A stretch of DNA of 64,000 nucleotides from Butyrivibrio sp. (GCA_015056575.1 SVGA01000011.1:45457-109456); one strand, 5' to 3'; positions 9,317-17,592 are shown, counted from the first letter of the stretch. Translations and numbers: made by a program. Notes: generated from the letters alone by a model not told the origin.

Positions 9317-12244
9317 TCAGGTACGAGGTACCTCAACCATCTCGTAGGCTTCTACCATATCGCCCTCATTGATGGAATCGAATCCGTCAAATACAAGACC
9401 ACACTCGTAGCCTTCCTTAACTTCCTTAACATCGTCCTTGAATCTCTTGAGGGAAGCAAGATCACCTTCGAAGATCTGCTCGCCGTCTCTTGTGATACGA
9501 ACCTTGCATTCCTTCTTGATGATACCGTCCTTAACAAAGGCACCGGCAATGTTACCAACCTTGGACGCCTTAAAGATCTGACGAACCTCGGCGTGTCCTG
9601 TAACTCTTTCCTCATATACGGGAGCAAGCATACCCTTCATGGCATACTCAATCTCCTCGATAGCCTGGTAGATAACCTTGTAGAGCTTGATCTCAACACC
9701 CTCGTGGTCAGCCATACTCTTGGCCATGGCATCGGGACGAACGTCAAATCCGATGATGATGGCATTGGATGCTGCCGCAAGTGTTACGTCAGACTCATTG
9801 ATGGCACCTACGCCGCCGTGAATGATCTTAACAACAACTTCGTCATTTGAAAGCTTAAGAAGGCTGCTCTTAAGGGCTTCTACGCTACCCTGAACATCGG
9901 CCTTGATGATGATGTTGAGTTCCTGAAGTCTGCCTTCCTCAATCTTGGAGTACAGATCGTCAAGGGACATCTTAGCCTTGGTCTCTTCAATAAGATCCTT
10001 CTTGTGCTGCTGCAGGTATGTGTTTGCATACTGCTTGGCCTCTTTGTCTGTCTCGTGTCCAAGGAATACCTCACCGGCATTGGGAACATCGGAAAGGCCA
10101 AGGATCTCAACAGGCTGTGAAGGCTTAGCTTCCTTAAGCTTGTTGCCCTTATCGTCAACCATAGCTCTCACCTTACCTGAGCTTGCACCTGCAGAAATAA
10201 AGTCACCCACATGAAGTGTACCCTTCTGGACAAGTACGTTGGCAACAGGACCACGGCCCTTATCAAGTCTTGCCTCAAGCACCAGACCTCTGGCTTCTCT
10301 GTTGGGATTAGCCTTAAGTTCCAGAATGTCTGAGGTAAGGATAATGGTCTCAAGGAGAGTATCAATACCCTCACCTGTCTTGGCAGATACCGGAACAAAC
10401 TCTGTTGTTCCGCCCCAATCCGTAGCGATAAGACCGTATTCGGTCATCTCCTGCTTAACCCTGTCGATGTTGGCATTGGGCTTATCGATCTTATTAACTG
10501 CTACGATCATCTCAACCCCTGCAGCCTTGGCATGGTTGATAGCCTCTATGGTCTGAGGCATTACACCGTCATCGGCAGCTACAACAAGGACTGCAATATC
10601 TGTGGAATTAGCACCACGCATTCGCATTGCTGTGAAAGCCTCATGACCGGGTGTGTCAAGGAAGGTGATCTTCTGACCGCCTATGGATACTGTATAGGCA
10701 CCGATTCTCTGTGTGATACCGCCTGCCTCTCTGTCTGTAACGCTGGTCTTTCTGATGGCATCAAGAAGTGATGTCTTACCATGGTCAACGTGACCCATTA
10801 CGCAGACAACGGGAGGTCTTTTCTGAAGAGTCTCAGGTGCATCCTCATCCTCTTTAAGAAGTTCTTCGATGATATCAACGGGAACTTCCTTCTCGCAGAT
10901 GATGTCATACTCAATAGCAATATTCTCAGCTTCTTCATAAGTAAGCTCTGTATTAACGGTTGAAACCTGTCCTGCCAAGAAGAGTTTCTTGATGATAACG
11001 GAAGGCTGCATCTTCATCTTTTCAGCCAGTTCCTTGATGGAAACCTTTTCGGGAATGGAGATCACCTTGATCTGCTCCTCAGGTTCCTCCACCTTCTTGA
11101 CTTCGGGCTTGATGAATCTGCCGACTCTCTTGCTTCTTGGCATCATCTCTTCCTGCTCGTAAGCAAGATCCTTCTTGTTCCTCTTATCCTTCTCCTGGCC
11201 CTGACGACGTCTGTCCTCATCTCTGTGACCGGGACCGCTCTTCTCTGCAGGACCGTCAAATCCACCGCGAGCAGGACCGGCGTTCTTGTCAAACTTGCCG
11301 CCAAATCTATTGTCATTCTTGCCCTGGAATCTGTTGCCGCCCTGACCGGGTCTGTCATTGCGATCGTTCCTTCCGCCCTGCTGGAATCCGGGTCTGTCTC
11401 CGGGACGATTGTTATTGCCGCCCTGACGGGGTCCTCTGTTGTCTTTGTTGTCTCTGTTGTCCCTGTTACCCCTGTTGTCTCTGTTATCCCTGTTATCTCT
11501 GTTATCCCTGTTGTCCCTTACAGGTCTGTTCTCTGTCTGAGGCTGCTGTGAAGCAGGTGCCGCAACAGGTGCTGCTGAAACAGGTGCCTTGGGCTGTGCC
11601 TGAGCTGCTGCGGGCTGTTCCTGTTCTTTCTTGGGAGCGGGCTTGGGTGTTACAGACTTATTCACAGGTGTATTGTAGCTGTCAAGCTGTGAAGGTGCTG
11701 TAAGAGGTTTGATAGGATGATAAACATTCTGAGACTGAGCGAAGGTCTTTCTCGGAGCCTGTCCGCCGTTTCTGTTGTCTCTGTTATCTCTTCTCTGACC
11801 ATTGTAGCCGCCGTTATTGCCACCCTGGTTGCCGCCTCTCATATTGGAGTTGTTCATGTTGCTTACAACAATGATCTTCTTCTTTTTCTTGATAGGCTCG
11901 CCACCCTCTGCAGGCTTCTTAGCAGGAGCCTTTGCATCAGCGGGTTTTGCTGCCTCTTCCTTCTTGGGTGCAGCATTCTCTTTTGCAGCAGGTGCCACTT
12001 TAACTTCGGGAGTCTTATCCTCCTTGGCTGTCTCTGCTTTCTTTGCAGCACTTTCACCCCCGGCAGGCTTTTCCTTTTTACCGGAAGCCTTACCGAAGTG
12101 CTTCTTAGCCACTTCAGCGTCTGTCTCTTCGATAGAACTGTTGGAGCGTTTTGCCTCTATCCCATTCTCCTGCAAAAAAGCTATCAGCTCTTTTGACTCG
12201 CATCCAAGCTCAAAAGCAAGTTCGGATATTTTAATTTTTGCCAT
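9317..12244 (-). CDS. infB: Translation initiation factor IF-2
   Basis: The GTPase that delivers initiator tRNA to the 30S subunit. The first 55 residues form the IF2-N module (KISELAFELGCESKELIAFL). A very long low-complexity region follows, Lys/Ala-rich and then Arg/Asp/Asn-rich with many RDN repeats (about residues 230-330). A second IF2-N motif (KVSIKELAEKMKMQPSVIIKKL) lies near residue 400. The G domain starts near residue 485 with GHVDHGKTSLLDAIR and has DTPGHEAF and NKIDKPNAN, and domains II-IV follow. At 975 residues it is longer than most orthologues because of the linker. The start overlaps the end of ylxQ by 14 bases. Confidence 0.98.
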   Translation of the reverse strand: MAKIKISELAFELGCESKELIAFLQENGIEAKRSNSSIEETDAEVAKKHFGKASGKKEKPAGGESAAKKAETAKEDKTPEVKVAPAAKENAAPKKEEAAKPADAKAPAKKPAEGGEPIKKKKKIIVVSNMNNSNMRGGNQGGNNGGYNGQRRDNRDNRNGGQAPRKTFAQSQNVYHPIKPLTAPSQLDSYNTPVNKSVTPKPAPKKEQEQPAAAQAQPKAPVSAAPVAAPASQQPQTENRPVRDNRDNRDNRDNRDNRGNRDNRDNKDNRGPRQGGNNNRPGDRPGFQQGGRNDRNDRPGQGGNRFQGKNDNRFGGKFDKNAGPARGGFDGPAEKSGPGHRDEDRRRQGQEKDKRNKKDLAYEQEEMMPRSKRVGRFIKPEVKKVEEPEEQIKVISIPEKVSIKELAEKMKMQPSVIIKKLFLAGQVSTVNTELTYEEAENIAIEYDIICEKEVPVDIIEELLKEDEDAPETLQKRPPVVCVMGHVDHGKTSLLDAIRKTSVTDREAGGITQRIGAYTVSIGGQKITFLDTPGHEAFTAMRMRGANSTDIAVLVVAADDGVMPQTIEAINHAKAAGVEMIVAVNKIDKPNANIDRVKQEMTEYGLIATDWGGTTEFVPVSAKTGEGIDTLLETIILTSDILELKANPNREARGLVLEARLDKGRGPVANVLVQKGTLHVGDFISAGASSGKVRAMVDDKGNKLKEAKPSQPVEILGLSDVPNAGEVFLGHETDKEAKQYANTYLQQHKKDLIEETKAKMSLDDLYSKIEEGRLQELNIIIKADVQGSVEALKSSLLKLSNDEVVVKIIHGGVGAINESDVTLAAASNAIIIGFDVRPDAMAKSMADHEGVEIKLYKVIYQAIEEIEYAMKGMLAPVYEERVTGHAEVRQIFKASKVGNIAGAFVKDGIIKKECKVRITRDGEQIFEGDLASLKRFKDDVKEVKEGYECGLVFDGFDSINEGDMVEAYEMVEVPRT
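11440..11525 (-). repeat. RDN-encoding low-complexity repeat inside infB
   Basis: Nine-base units encoding Arg-Asp-Asn (on the plus strand GTTGTCTCT / GTTATCCCT and similar) run through this stretch of the IF-2 linker. Units differ at third positions, so the amino acid pattern is kept while the DNA has diverged. Unit number probably varies between strains. Confidence 0.75.
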
Positions 12245-12605
12245 TCACATTTCCTCCGTCCTCTTCTTCTATCAGTAAGTTCTTCCGAAGTGACTCAGAC
12301 AACCCCGTGTCTGTTATTGCCAGACTTGTTCGAACATCCTTACCTATTGCGTGCCCCAAGCTTTCCTTGTCTCCAAAGAAAACTATGGGAACCTTGTAAA
12401 ACTTACACTTATCATTGAACTGCTTGGTGGTGTTATCCGAAGCATCGCTGCTTACTATCACCAGTTTGGCAGTTCCTTTGCGGATCGCTTCCATGGTGGC
12501 GAACTCTCCGCTCTTTAACTTCCCGGCCCTCATACAAAGGCCAAGAAGTGAATAAACTTTATTTGAATCCAATATATCAGCCAAGCTCCTTTTCAATTCG
12601 CTCAA
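12231..12605 (-). CDS. Ribosomal protein L7Ae-family RNA-binding protein YlxQ
   Basis: A small L7Ae/L30e-fold protein of the conserved nusA-ylxR-ylxQ-infB cluster, probably binding kink-turn RNA. Family signatures are LLGLCMRAGKLKSGEF, KLVIVSSDASDNTTKQF and the NKCK-like segment with YKVPIVFFGDKESLGHAIGK. The ATG given would overlap rnpM by 29 bases. A TTG at 12572, five bases after the rnpM stop and preceded by AAAGGAG, would remove 11 residues and give the more typical N-terminus DSNKVYSLLGL. The true start is therefore uncertain. Confidence 0.9.
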   Translation of the reverse strand: MSELKRSLADILDSNKVYSLLGLCMRAGKLKSGEFATMEAIRKGTAKLVIVSSDASDNTTKQFNDKCKFYKVPIVFFGDKESLGHAIGKDVRTSLAITDTGLSESLRKNLLIEEEDGGNVNGKN

Positions 12606-12834
12606 GCACGTCGGCGGGAATGGATGATTTCAAAGCTCTCTCAAGTCCCTTGTTCTTAACGGCCTTTTTGAAGCACTCTGAATTGTTGCATATGTAAGCG
12701 CCTCTGCCGTTGGCCTTTCCGGTGGCATCCACCAGAACCTCTCCTTCAGGAGTTTTGATGATCCTGATGAGTTCCTTCTTCTCTTTCATTTCCCCGCATC
12801 CGACACATTTTCTGGTTGGAATTTTCTTTTGCAT
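12577..12834 (-). CDS. rnpM: RNase P modulator RnpM (YlxR)
   Basis: An 85-residue YlxR-family protein. In Bacillus the orthologue binds the RNase P RNA and modulates its activity. The sequence contains the diagnostic RKCVGCGEMKEKKELIRI, with its paired cysteines, and GRGAYICNNSECFKKAVKNKGLERAL. It lies directly between nusA (22 bp upstream) and ylxQ, its invariable context. Confidence 0.95.
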   Translation of the reverse strand: MQKKIPTRKCVGCGEMKEKKELIRIIKTPEGEVLVDATGKANGRGAYICNNSECFKKAVKNKGLERALKSSIPADVLERIEKELG

Positions 12835-12856
12835 AGATACTCCGATCTACCGGGAA

Positions 12857-14047
12857 TTACTCTTCTGAGCCCTCATCGGCTGCATCCTCAGAGCCCTCGG
12901 TATCGTATTCTTCATATCCCTCGTACTCTTCATCATCCTCGTCATCCATATAGTCCTCAATACGGAATCCGGGAGCATCCTTAGCCTGAGTCTCGCTCTT
13001 GATATCAATCTTGTATCCTGTAAGTCTTGCAGCAAGTCTTGCGTTCTGACCTTCCTTACCGATGGCAAGTGAGAGCTGGTAATCGGGAACCACAACCTTC
13101 GCACTCTTCTCTTCGGGATCTGCAAATACAGCTACGATCTTGGCAGGTGAAAGAGCATTCTGGATCAGGTTACCGGGGTTCTCATCCCAGTTGATAACAT
13201 CGATCTTCTCGCCGCTGAGCTCATCAACGATGAGGTTTACTCTGTTTCCGTTTACACCTACGCAGGCGCCTACGGCATCAACATTGGGGTTGTTGGAATA
13301 AACCGCGATCTTGGTACGGCTTCCCGCCTCCCTTGCGATGCTCTTGATCTCTACTGTTCCGTCCTGGATCTCAGCAACTTCCTGCTCAAAAAGCTTCTTA
13401 ACGAGATCGGGATGTGTACGGGAAACAAGGATCCTGGGTCCCTTTGAACCGTTCTTAACCTCAAGTACATATACTTTAAGACGCTGTGTGGGTCTGTAAA
13501 CCTCGCTCTTGACCTGCTCATTCTCATTGAGGATGGCATCTGCACGGCCCAGGTTGATGCTGATGTTCTTACCGATAAATCTCTGAACAACACCTGTAAC
13601 GATGTCGTGCTCCTTCTCAAAGTATTCATTATAGATGGCCCCGCGCTCTTCCTCACGGATCTTCTGCAGGATAACGTTCTTGGCATTCTGTGTGGCAATA
13701 CGTCCAAACTCCTTGGAGTTAAGGGATACGCTTACCATATCGCCAACCTTGGCCTTTTTGTTGATCTTCCTGGCATCATCCAGGCTGATCTCGATCATGG
13801 GATCCATAACGTCATCAGCAGTCTCAACGACTTCCTTATCTGCAAAACACTTGAAGTCGCAGTTGTCTCTGTCGATCTCTACTCTGATGTTGTCAGTCCT
13901 GCCGAAGTTGTTCTTGCAGGCTGTGATCAGAGAGTTCTCGATAGCATCAAACAGGGAATCCTTGCTGATGTTCTTCTCCTTCTCTAAAAGCTCAAGGGCA
14001 TCCATTAATTCTTTACTCATCGTAATCTCCATTTCCGTCCGGATCAA
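12857..14047 (-). CDS. nusA: Transcription termination/antitermination factor NusA
   Basis: Binds RNA polymerase and nascent RNA and controls pausing and termination. The 396 residues contain the N-terminal polymerase-binding domain (MDALELLEKEKNISKDSLFDAIE), the S1 domain (near 135-200) and two KH domains with GACVGVNGNRVNLIVDEL and AIGKEGQNARLAARL. A very acidic tail of about 35 residues ends the protein. The first residues MIRTEME may precede the true start, because an ATG eight codons in (MSKELMDAL, about 14020) is also possible. Its ATG overlaps the rimP stop. Confidence 0.97.
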   Translation of the reverse strand: MIRTEMEITMSKELMDALELLEKEKNISKDSLFDAIENSLITACKNNFGRTDNIRVEIDRDNCDFKCFADKEVVETADDVMDPMIEISLDDARKINKKAKVGDMVSVSLNSKEFGRIATQNAKNVILQKIREEERGAIYNEYFEKEHDIVTGVVQRFIGKNISINLGRADAILNENEQVKSEVYRPTQRLKVYVLEVKNGSKGPRILVSRTHPDLVKKLFEQEVAEIQDGTVEIKSIAREAGSRTKIAVYSNNPNVDAVGACVGVNGNRVNLIVDELSGEKIDVINWDENPGNLIQNALSPAKIVAVFADPEEKSAKVVVPDYQLSLAIGKEGQNARLAARLTGYKIDIKSETQAKDAPGFRIEDYMDDEDDEEYEGYEEYDTEGSEDAADEGSEE

Positions 14048-14505
14048 AAATCCAGAGCAAGCTTAATAACTGATATCTCTTTTCTTATAAAAGTTTCATC
14101 TTTGTCATTTATAGTTACGGTAACCTCCGAATCGTTAAAACTCTTCAGTGTACCGGCGAACTCCTTAACTCCGTCCCTTGGCTTGTAAAGCTTAAGCTCC
14201 ACGTCCTTGCCAAGAGAATTCTGAAGGTGCCTGTCCTTCTTGAGCTGGCGGCCAAGTCCGGGGCTTGAAACCTCCAAAGTATAGGCTTCCTCAATAAAAT
14301 CATCTTCATCAAGGGCATCCGACAAGGCGTGATTGACATTGACGCAGTCATTGATGTCCACACCCTCCGGCTTATCAATGTAAGCCCTGAGGTACCATTC
14401 TCCCGCTTCCTTGACATATTCCACATCATAGATGGATACGCCGTTGGCTTCAGCGATGGGAACCAGGATTTCCTCGGTCCTCTTCTCAATTTCGTTCTTT
14501 TTCAT
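14044..14505 (-). CDS. rimP: Ribosome maturation factor RimP
   Basis: A 153-residue 30S assembly factor. Motifs are VPIAEANGVSIYDVEYVKEAGEWYLR (split here by the usual turn), DINDCVNVNHALSDALDEDD and LEVSSPGLGRQLKKDRH, all diagnostic. I chose the ATG at 14505 (MKKNEIEKRTEEIL), preceded by AAGAGG, over a longer in-frame start at 14559 that would add 18 non-conserved residues containing a palindrome. This is the first gene of the rimP-nusA-rnpM-ylxQ-infB run. Confidence 0.96.
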   Translation of the reverse strand: MKKNEIEKRTEEILVPIAEANGVSIYDVEYVKEAGEWYLRAYIDKPEGVDINDCVNVNHALSDALDEDDFIEEAYTLEVSSPGLGRQLKKDRHLQNSLGKDVELKLYKPRDGVKEFAGTLKSFNDSEVTVTINDKDETFIRKEISVIKLALDF

Positions 14506-14540
14506 GCAAAAACCTCTTAAGAAAAATGATTGGGATTGCC

Positions 14541-14554
14541 TGTCGCTTGCGACA
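14541..14554. other. Palindrome in the rimP leader
   Basis: TGTCGC TT GCGACA is a perfect 6-bp inverted repeat with a 2-base centre, 36 bp before the rimP ATG. A near copy (CTGTC ACTTGC GACAG) lies in the rpsO leader around 2980-2996. Its role is unknown. Confidence 0.45.
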
Positions 14555-14614
14555 TGCACGCGCCGAACACGGATGCGTCTTCATCATTTACATATTGCGT
14601 AAGTTCGCATCTTA

Positions 14615-14661
14615 CACTTTCTTTATGTCGAAATATCTGTCTTTTTGACATAAAGAAAGTG
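14615..14661 (-). other. 15-bp perfect inverted repeat before rimP
   Basis: CACTTTCTTTATGTC (14615-14629) is exactly complementary to GACATAAAGAAAGTG (14647-14661) across a 17-base loop. On the minus strand it follows the terminator at 14658-14680 and shares four bases with it, so the two stems cannot both be complete. It may be an attenuator or a second terminator ahead of the nusA operon. Confidence 0.6.
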
Positions 14662-14680
14662 GGCTCTTTGCAAGCCCACT
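14658..14680 (-). terminator. Terminator after the SMR pair
   Basis: On the minus strand AGTGGGCT and AGCCCACT form an 8-bp stem with a 7-base loop, followed by TTTCTTTATG. It would end the transcript of the two small transporter genes. Confidence 0.7.
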
Positions 14681-14745
14681 CTCAACAGTTACCTTATATC
14701 CTCTGCTAAAATACCACAGTTATGCCAATTAGTCAACCCATAATC

Positions 14746-15099
14746 TTATCCCAACGTGTAAAATACTATGATCCCGGCTAATATCAGCACAACACCCGCC
14801 ACCTTGCGGATGGTGATCTTCTCCTTAAATACGATGCGTGACAGGATCATGACCATGATGTATGCCATGGGTTCCATAACCACAACACCCATATAACCAA
14901 GGCCACCGTAGCAGAAAATGGAAAGAACCATGGACAAAACCAGAAGTCCGTATCCTCCGATAACAAGAATATTGAGGTACTCCTTAATAAAAGACGGATA
15001 CTCTTTCTGCGCACTCTTTTTAAGAAGTATCTGTGATGTAGAGGCAAGAAGCTCTGCAAAGATCATAATGATGAAGAATACATTAATCATTGCTGCCAC
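14746..15099 (-). CDS. Small DMT/SMR-type membrane transporter subunit
   Basis: A 117-residue protein with four predicted membrane helices, the size and topology of EmrE-like small multidrug resistance or ArnE/ArnF-like subunits. Features include an acidic residue in helix 1 (MIFAELLASTSQILLKKSAQK), GYMGVVVMEPMAYIMVMILSRIVFKEKITIRKVAGVVLILAGIIVF in helices 3-4, and the typical KVAGVxLILAGI ending. It overlaps its upstream paralogue by 17 bases, so they probably form an antiparallel heterodimer. Substrate is unknown: cations, polyamines, guanidinium-like compounds or a lipid-linked sugar are all possible. Confidence 0.75.
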   Translation of the reverse strand: MAAMINVFFIIMIFAELLASTSQILLKKSAQKEYPSFIKEYLNILVIGGYGLLVLSMVLSIFCYGGLGYMGVVVMEPMAYIMVMILSRIVFKEKITIRKVAGVVLILAGIIVFYTLG

Positions 15100-15445
15100 C
15101 TCCCAGATTCATGACTATCACTCCTGCCATAACAAGAAGGACGCCGGCAACCTTTCCCAGAGTAATGCCCTGGCTGAAGATAAGGAAGTTCCACAGCATT
15201 GACCACAGTAGTGTAACAGACTTATTGCAATAGGCAATTGAAAGTTCAAATCTCTTGATAACCTGCTGCCACAGGACAGCATACACAGCCAGTATCGCAA
15301 ACTCCAGTCCAAAGAACAGGATATACTTTCCCGAGAGGAATTCGTTCTGCCCTGCCAGATTACCCGCCACTGTCGAAAGCGAATATACAACAACCGATAG
15401 TTCAAGGAGAAGCAGATCCCCAATAGCAATTTTCTTTTTCATCAA
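15083..15445 (-). CDS. Small DMT/SMR-type membrane transporter subunit
   Basis: A 120-residue, four-helix protein paralogous to the next gene (shared ending KVAGVLLVMAGVIVMNLGG). Helix 1 has LLLELSVVVYSLSTVAGNLAGQNEFL, and helix 3 has the lysine-containing IAYCNKSVTLLWSMLWNFLIF. The pair overlaps by 17 bases, typical of two-gene SMR systems. A promoter with an extended -10 (TGCTATAAT) lies just upstream on the minus strand. I looked for a guanidine riboswitch in the leader and saw none. Confidence 0.75.
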   Translation of the reverse strand: MMKKKIAIGDLLLLELSVVVYSLSTVAGNLAGQNEFLSGKYILFFGLEFAILAVYAVLWQQVIKRFELSIAYCNKSVTLLWSMLWNFLIFSQGITLGKVAGVLLVMAGVIVMNLGGGSND

Positions 15446-15485
15446 AATCAGTCCCTTTCCAGTAAAATACAGGGTTTATTATAGC

Positions 15486-15496
15486 ATAAAAAAATT
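15486..15496 (-). promoter_or_regulatory. Extended -10 promoter of the SMR pair
   Basis: On the minus strand TGCTATAAT is a perfect -10 hexamer with an upstream TG. The -35 side is an A/T tract rather than a clear hexamer. The start codon is about 40 bases downstream, with AAAGGGA as ribosome binding site. Confidence 0.5.
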
Positions 15497-15521
15497 TTTT
15501 GAAAAAATTTTAATTTGGGGC

Positions 15522-15550
15522 TTGCATTTTATTTTGATTTGAGATAATAT
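15522..15550 (+). promoter_or_regulatory. Promoter of tRNA-Glu
   Basis: TTGCAT (15522-15527) and TAATAT (15545-15550) are separated by 17 bases, about 33 bases ahead of the mature tRNA 5' end. Confidence 0.65.
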
Positions 15551-15582
15551 AAACAAGTCGCCGCGATGCGGATGACTTAAAT

Positions 15583-15654
15583 GCCTCGTTGGTCAAGCGG
15601 TTAAGACGCTGCCCTCTCACGGCAGAATCAGCGGTTCGATTCCGCTACGAGGTA
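15583..15654 (+). tRNA. tRNA-Glu (anticodon CTC)
   Basis: All four arms can be folded. The acceptor stem is GCCTCGT/ACGAGGT (first pair G-U) and the D arm is GTC/GAC. The anticodon stem CTGCC/GGCAG has the loop CTCTCAC, giving anticodon CTC for codon GAG. The T stem AGCGG/CCGCT has loop TTCGATT, and the discriminator base is A. CCA is not encoded. Two related hairpins and a terminator follow. Confidence 0.93.
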
Positions 15655-15668
15655 CTGACTTGAGCAGA

Positions 15669-15699
15669 GCACTTGGTGAGGTCCTTTCGAACCTAGTGC
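15669..15699 (+). other. Hairpin type 1, first copy after tRNA-Glu
   Basis: Lower stem GCACT/AGTGC, a T-T mismatch, upper stem GGT/ACC and loop GAGGTCCTTTCGA. Fourteen bases after the tRNA. Loop and mismatch match the copies after ispG, rseP and the next one. Confidence 0.7.
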
Positions 15700-15712
15700 G
15701 AGCCATGGCGAT

Positions 15713-15743
15713 GCACTTGACGAGGTTTTCTCGAGTCTAGTGC
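15713..15743 (+). other. Hairpin type 1, second copy after tRNA-Glu
   Basis: Lower stem GCACT/AGTGC, a T-T mismatch, upper stem GAC/GTC and loop GAGGTTTTCTCGA. It has the same 31-base length as the first copy, 44 bases further on. Confidence 0.7.
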
Positions 15744-15772
15744 AGTATCCCAGTGATAACAGCCCAACCCGA

Positions 15773-15808
15773 AACCTTGAACATGAAAGTGTTCAGGGTT
15801 ATTTTTTT
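15773..15808 (+). terminator. Terminator of the tRNA-Glu transcript
   Basis: AACC-TTGAAC pairs with GTTCA-GGTT around a short loop, followed by seven T (15802-15808). It lies downstream of the two type 1 hairpins. Confidence 0.75.
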
Positions 15809-15916
15809 GCTTTTCTTTAATAATTCTTTTTGCAATCTTAATTTGACGCTATACCGCATATTGCCGGATAATGTTCTTATGACATTAACCCGTTTTCCGA
15901 TATGAGGTCACTGCTT

Positions 15917-17563
15917 ATGGAAAAAACAGTATTAGAGGCAAAGTCATCCAACATCCCTGATGGCGTGGAATTCGTCAGATCCTTTTTGCAGAAAAGAAAT
16001 TTCTCTGCCCGAAGGATCGCCCGGATCCTTCTGACCGTTGAAGAGGTGCTGTCCAAAATGATCGGAAGTGCCAAAGAAGGCACCGATATCACCATAGAAC
16101 CCACCGGCTTTTTGGGAACGCTAAATTTCCAGATAAAAGCTCAGTGCCCTTCTTTCGAGGTTTCAGACATATACGAAAGCCTCAGAATGCAGGATGAGGA
16201 CGAAGAAATCAATGATGCCATCAAAAAGCTTTACGACAAACTCTTTGGCGACTCTGTCTATATAAAAAGCTCAAACGGCCTTACCACAGCAGTTGTACCG
16301 GTAAAAAAGTCATCCTATTCCAGTCTTGTTTATACACTGGCGGCTCTTTTCCTTGGTGTGATCACAGGTCTGTGCATTCAGTATTTTCTACCTGAATCCA
16401 TAGGAAAAGAAATAAGCTCCTTACTTTTTACGCCTATATATACCATGTTCATCAATGGTCTTAAAATGATCGTGGCTCCTCTGGTGTTCTTTTCTGTTGC
16501 TTCCAGCATTGCCGACTTTACCGACCTTAAGGCACTGGGGCGCATTGCGGCCAGGATCGTGGTCTTTTATCTTTTCACTTCAATGATAGCCATCTGCGTA
16601 GGGTATCTTACATATTTCTTTTTCCCTATAGGAAGTCCCGACCTTGCAGAGGCAGTATCTGTAGAATCCGCCACCTCTACCCTTCAGAAGGCAGAGGGTG
16701 TATCTGTGTCCATTAAGGACACCATAGTAGGGGTCATTCCAAGCGATATCATAACGCCCTTTCAGAAGTCCGATATGCTACAGCTGATATTTATGGCAGT
16801 TGTCCTGGGCCTTGCCAGCGCCTCCCTTTCAAGCAAGATCCCGGAAATGAAAAACCTACTGTCCATGCTTAATAAGGTCTTTTCCAAGATCACCTCTGTT
16901 ATGGTCGGATTCATTCCGATCATTGTCTTCTGTTCTATGGCCAAGATGATGATCGCTATGGACTTTGATGCTCTTATTAAGGTATTTGTCTGGACCCCTG
17001 TAATCTATTTCGGTGATTTTCTTATGATAGGAGTATATGTTCTTCTGCTTCTTGTACTTGCAGGCCTGTCCCCTCATAAGTTCTTCAGAAATTACTACCC
17101 TGCAATGGTTTCCGCCTTTACCTTTGCCTCCAGCAATGCTGCTCTTCCGACCTCCATCAAACAGTGCGATAAAATGGGGATTTCTCCCAAGATATATTCA
17201 TTTTCGCTTCCGCTTGGGGCTACCATCAACATGGACGGCAGCTGCATTTCCCTTTTGATCTCAGCACTTTTTTGTGCAAAGATCTTTCAGATTCCCATTA
17301 CTCCCAGCGTTCTTTTGTCCTTATTCATTTCGATAATGGTTCTTTCTGTGGGAAGCCCCGGTGTTTCGGGTGGAAACCTGGTGTGCATAGCTCTTTTGAT
17401 ACCTCAGATCGGTGTTCCCGCGGAGGCCATAAGCCTTATTATGGGTCTGTATCCTTTTGTGGAAATGATGCAGACCTGCACAAACGTTACCGGAGATGCT
17501 GTCGTTTCCATGATAGTGGCAAAGCGCGAAGGACTGATGGATTTAGAGAAGTTCAACTCATGA
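15917..17563 (+). CDS. Dicarboxylate/amino acid:cation symporter with N-terminal RsbW-like domain
   Basis: From about residue 140 this is a sodium- or proton-coupled symporter of the DAACS (glutamate/dicarboxylate) family. It shows FASSNAALPTSIKQC (the serine-rich re-entrant loop), GATINMDGSC (the NMDG substrate/sodium motif) and GSPGVSGGNLV, with about eight membrane segments. The first 130 residues are extra and soluble. Segments such as RIARILLTVEEVLSKMIG and KLFGDSVYIKSSNGLTTAVV recall the RsbW-like ATPase fold, but the usual Asn after the Glu and the glycine boxes are not evident, so it may not bind ATP. I chose the second ATG (after AGGT). An ATG five codons upstream is also possible. 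No partner gene adjoins it. Confidence 0.88.
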   Translation: MEKTVLEAKSSNIPDGVEFVRSFLQKRNFSARRIARILLTVEEVLSKMIGSAKEGTDITIEPTGFLGTLNFQIKAQCPSFEVSDIYESLRMQDEDEEINDAIKKLYDKLFGDSVYIKSSNGLTTAVVPVKKSSYSSLVYTLAALFLGVITGLCIQYFLPESIGKEISSLLFTPIYTMFINGLKMIVAPLVFFSVASSIADFTDLKALGRIAARIVVFYLFTSMIAICVGYLTYFFFPIGSPDLAEAVSVESATSTLQKAEGVSVSIKDTIVGVIPSDIITPFQKSDMLQLIFMAVVLGLASASLSSKIPEMKNLLSMLNKVFSKITSVMVGFIPIIVFCSMAKMMIAMDFDALIKVFVWTPVIYFGDFLMIGVYVLLLLVLAGLSPHKFFRNYYPAMVSAFTFASSNAALPTSIKQCDKMGISPKIYSFSLPLGATINMDGSCISLLISALFCAKIFQIPITPSVLLSLFISIMVLSVGSPGVSGGNLVCIALLIPQIGVPAEAISLIMGLYPFVEMMQTCTNVTGDAVVSMIVAKREGLMDLEKFNS

Positions 17564-17592
17564 TATTACATATGTTGTCACATTTGTAATAT
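17563..17592 (+). terminator. Weak terminator-like hairpin after the symporter
   Basis: ATATTACA and TGTAATAT form an 8-bp A/T-rich stem starting at the stop codon and followed by TTCATAAAATTTT. It lacks G/C pairs, so termination may be poor. Confidence 0.4.

Noticed and set aside
15446..15545. Guanidine riboswitch ahead of the SMR pair
   Set aside because: The leader from the -10 to the start codon is only about 40 bases and A/T-rich, with no ykkC or paired ACGR-loop hairpins.
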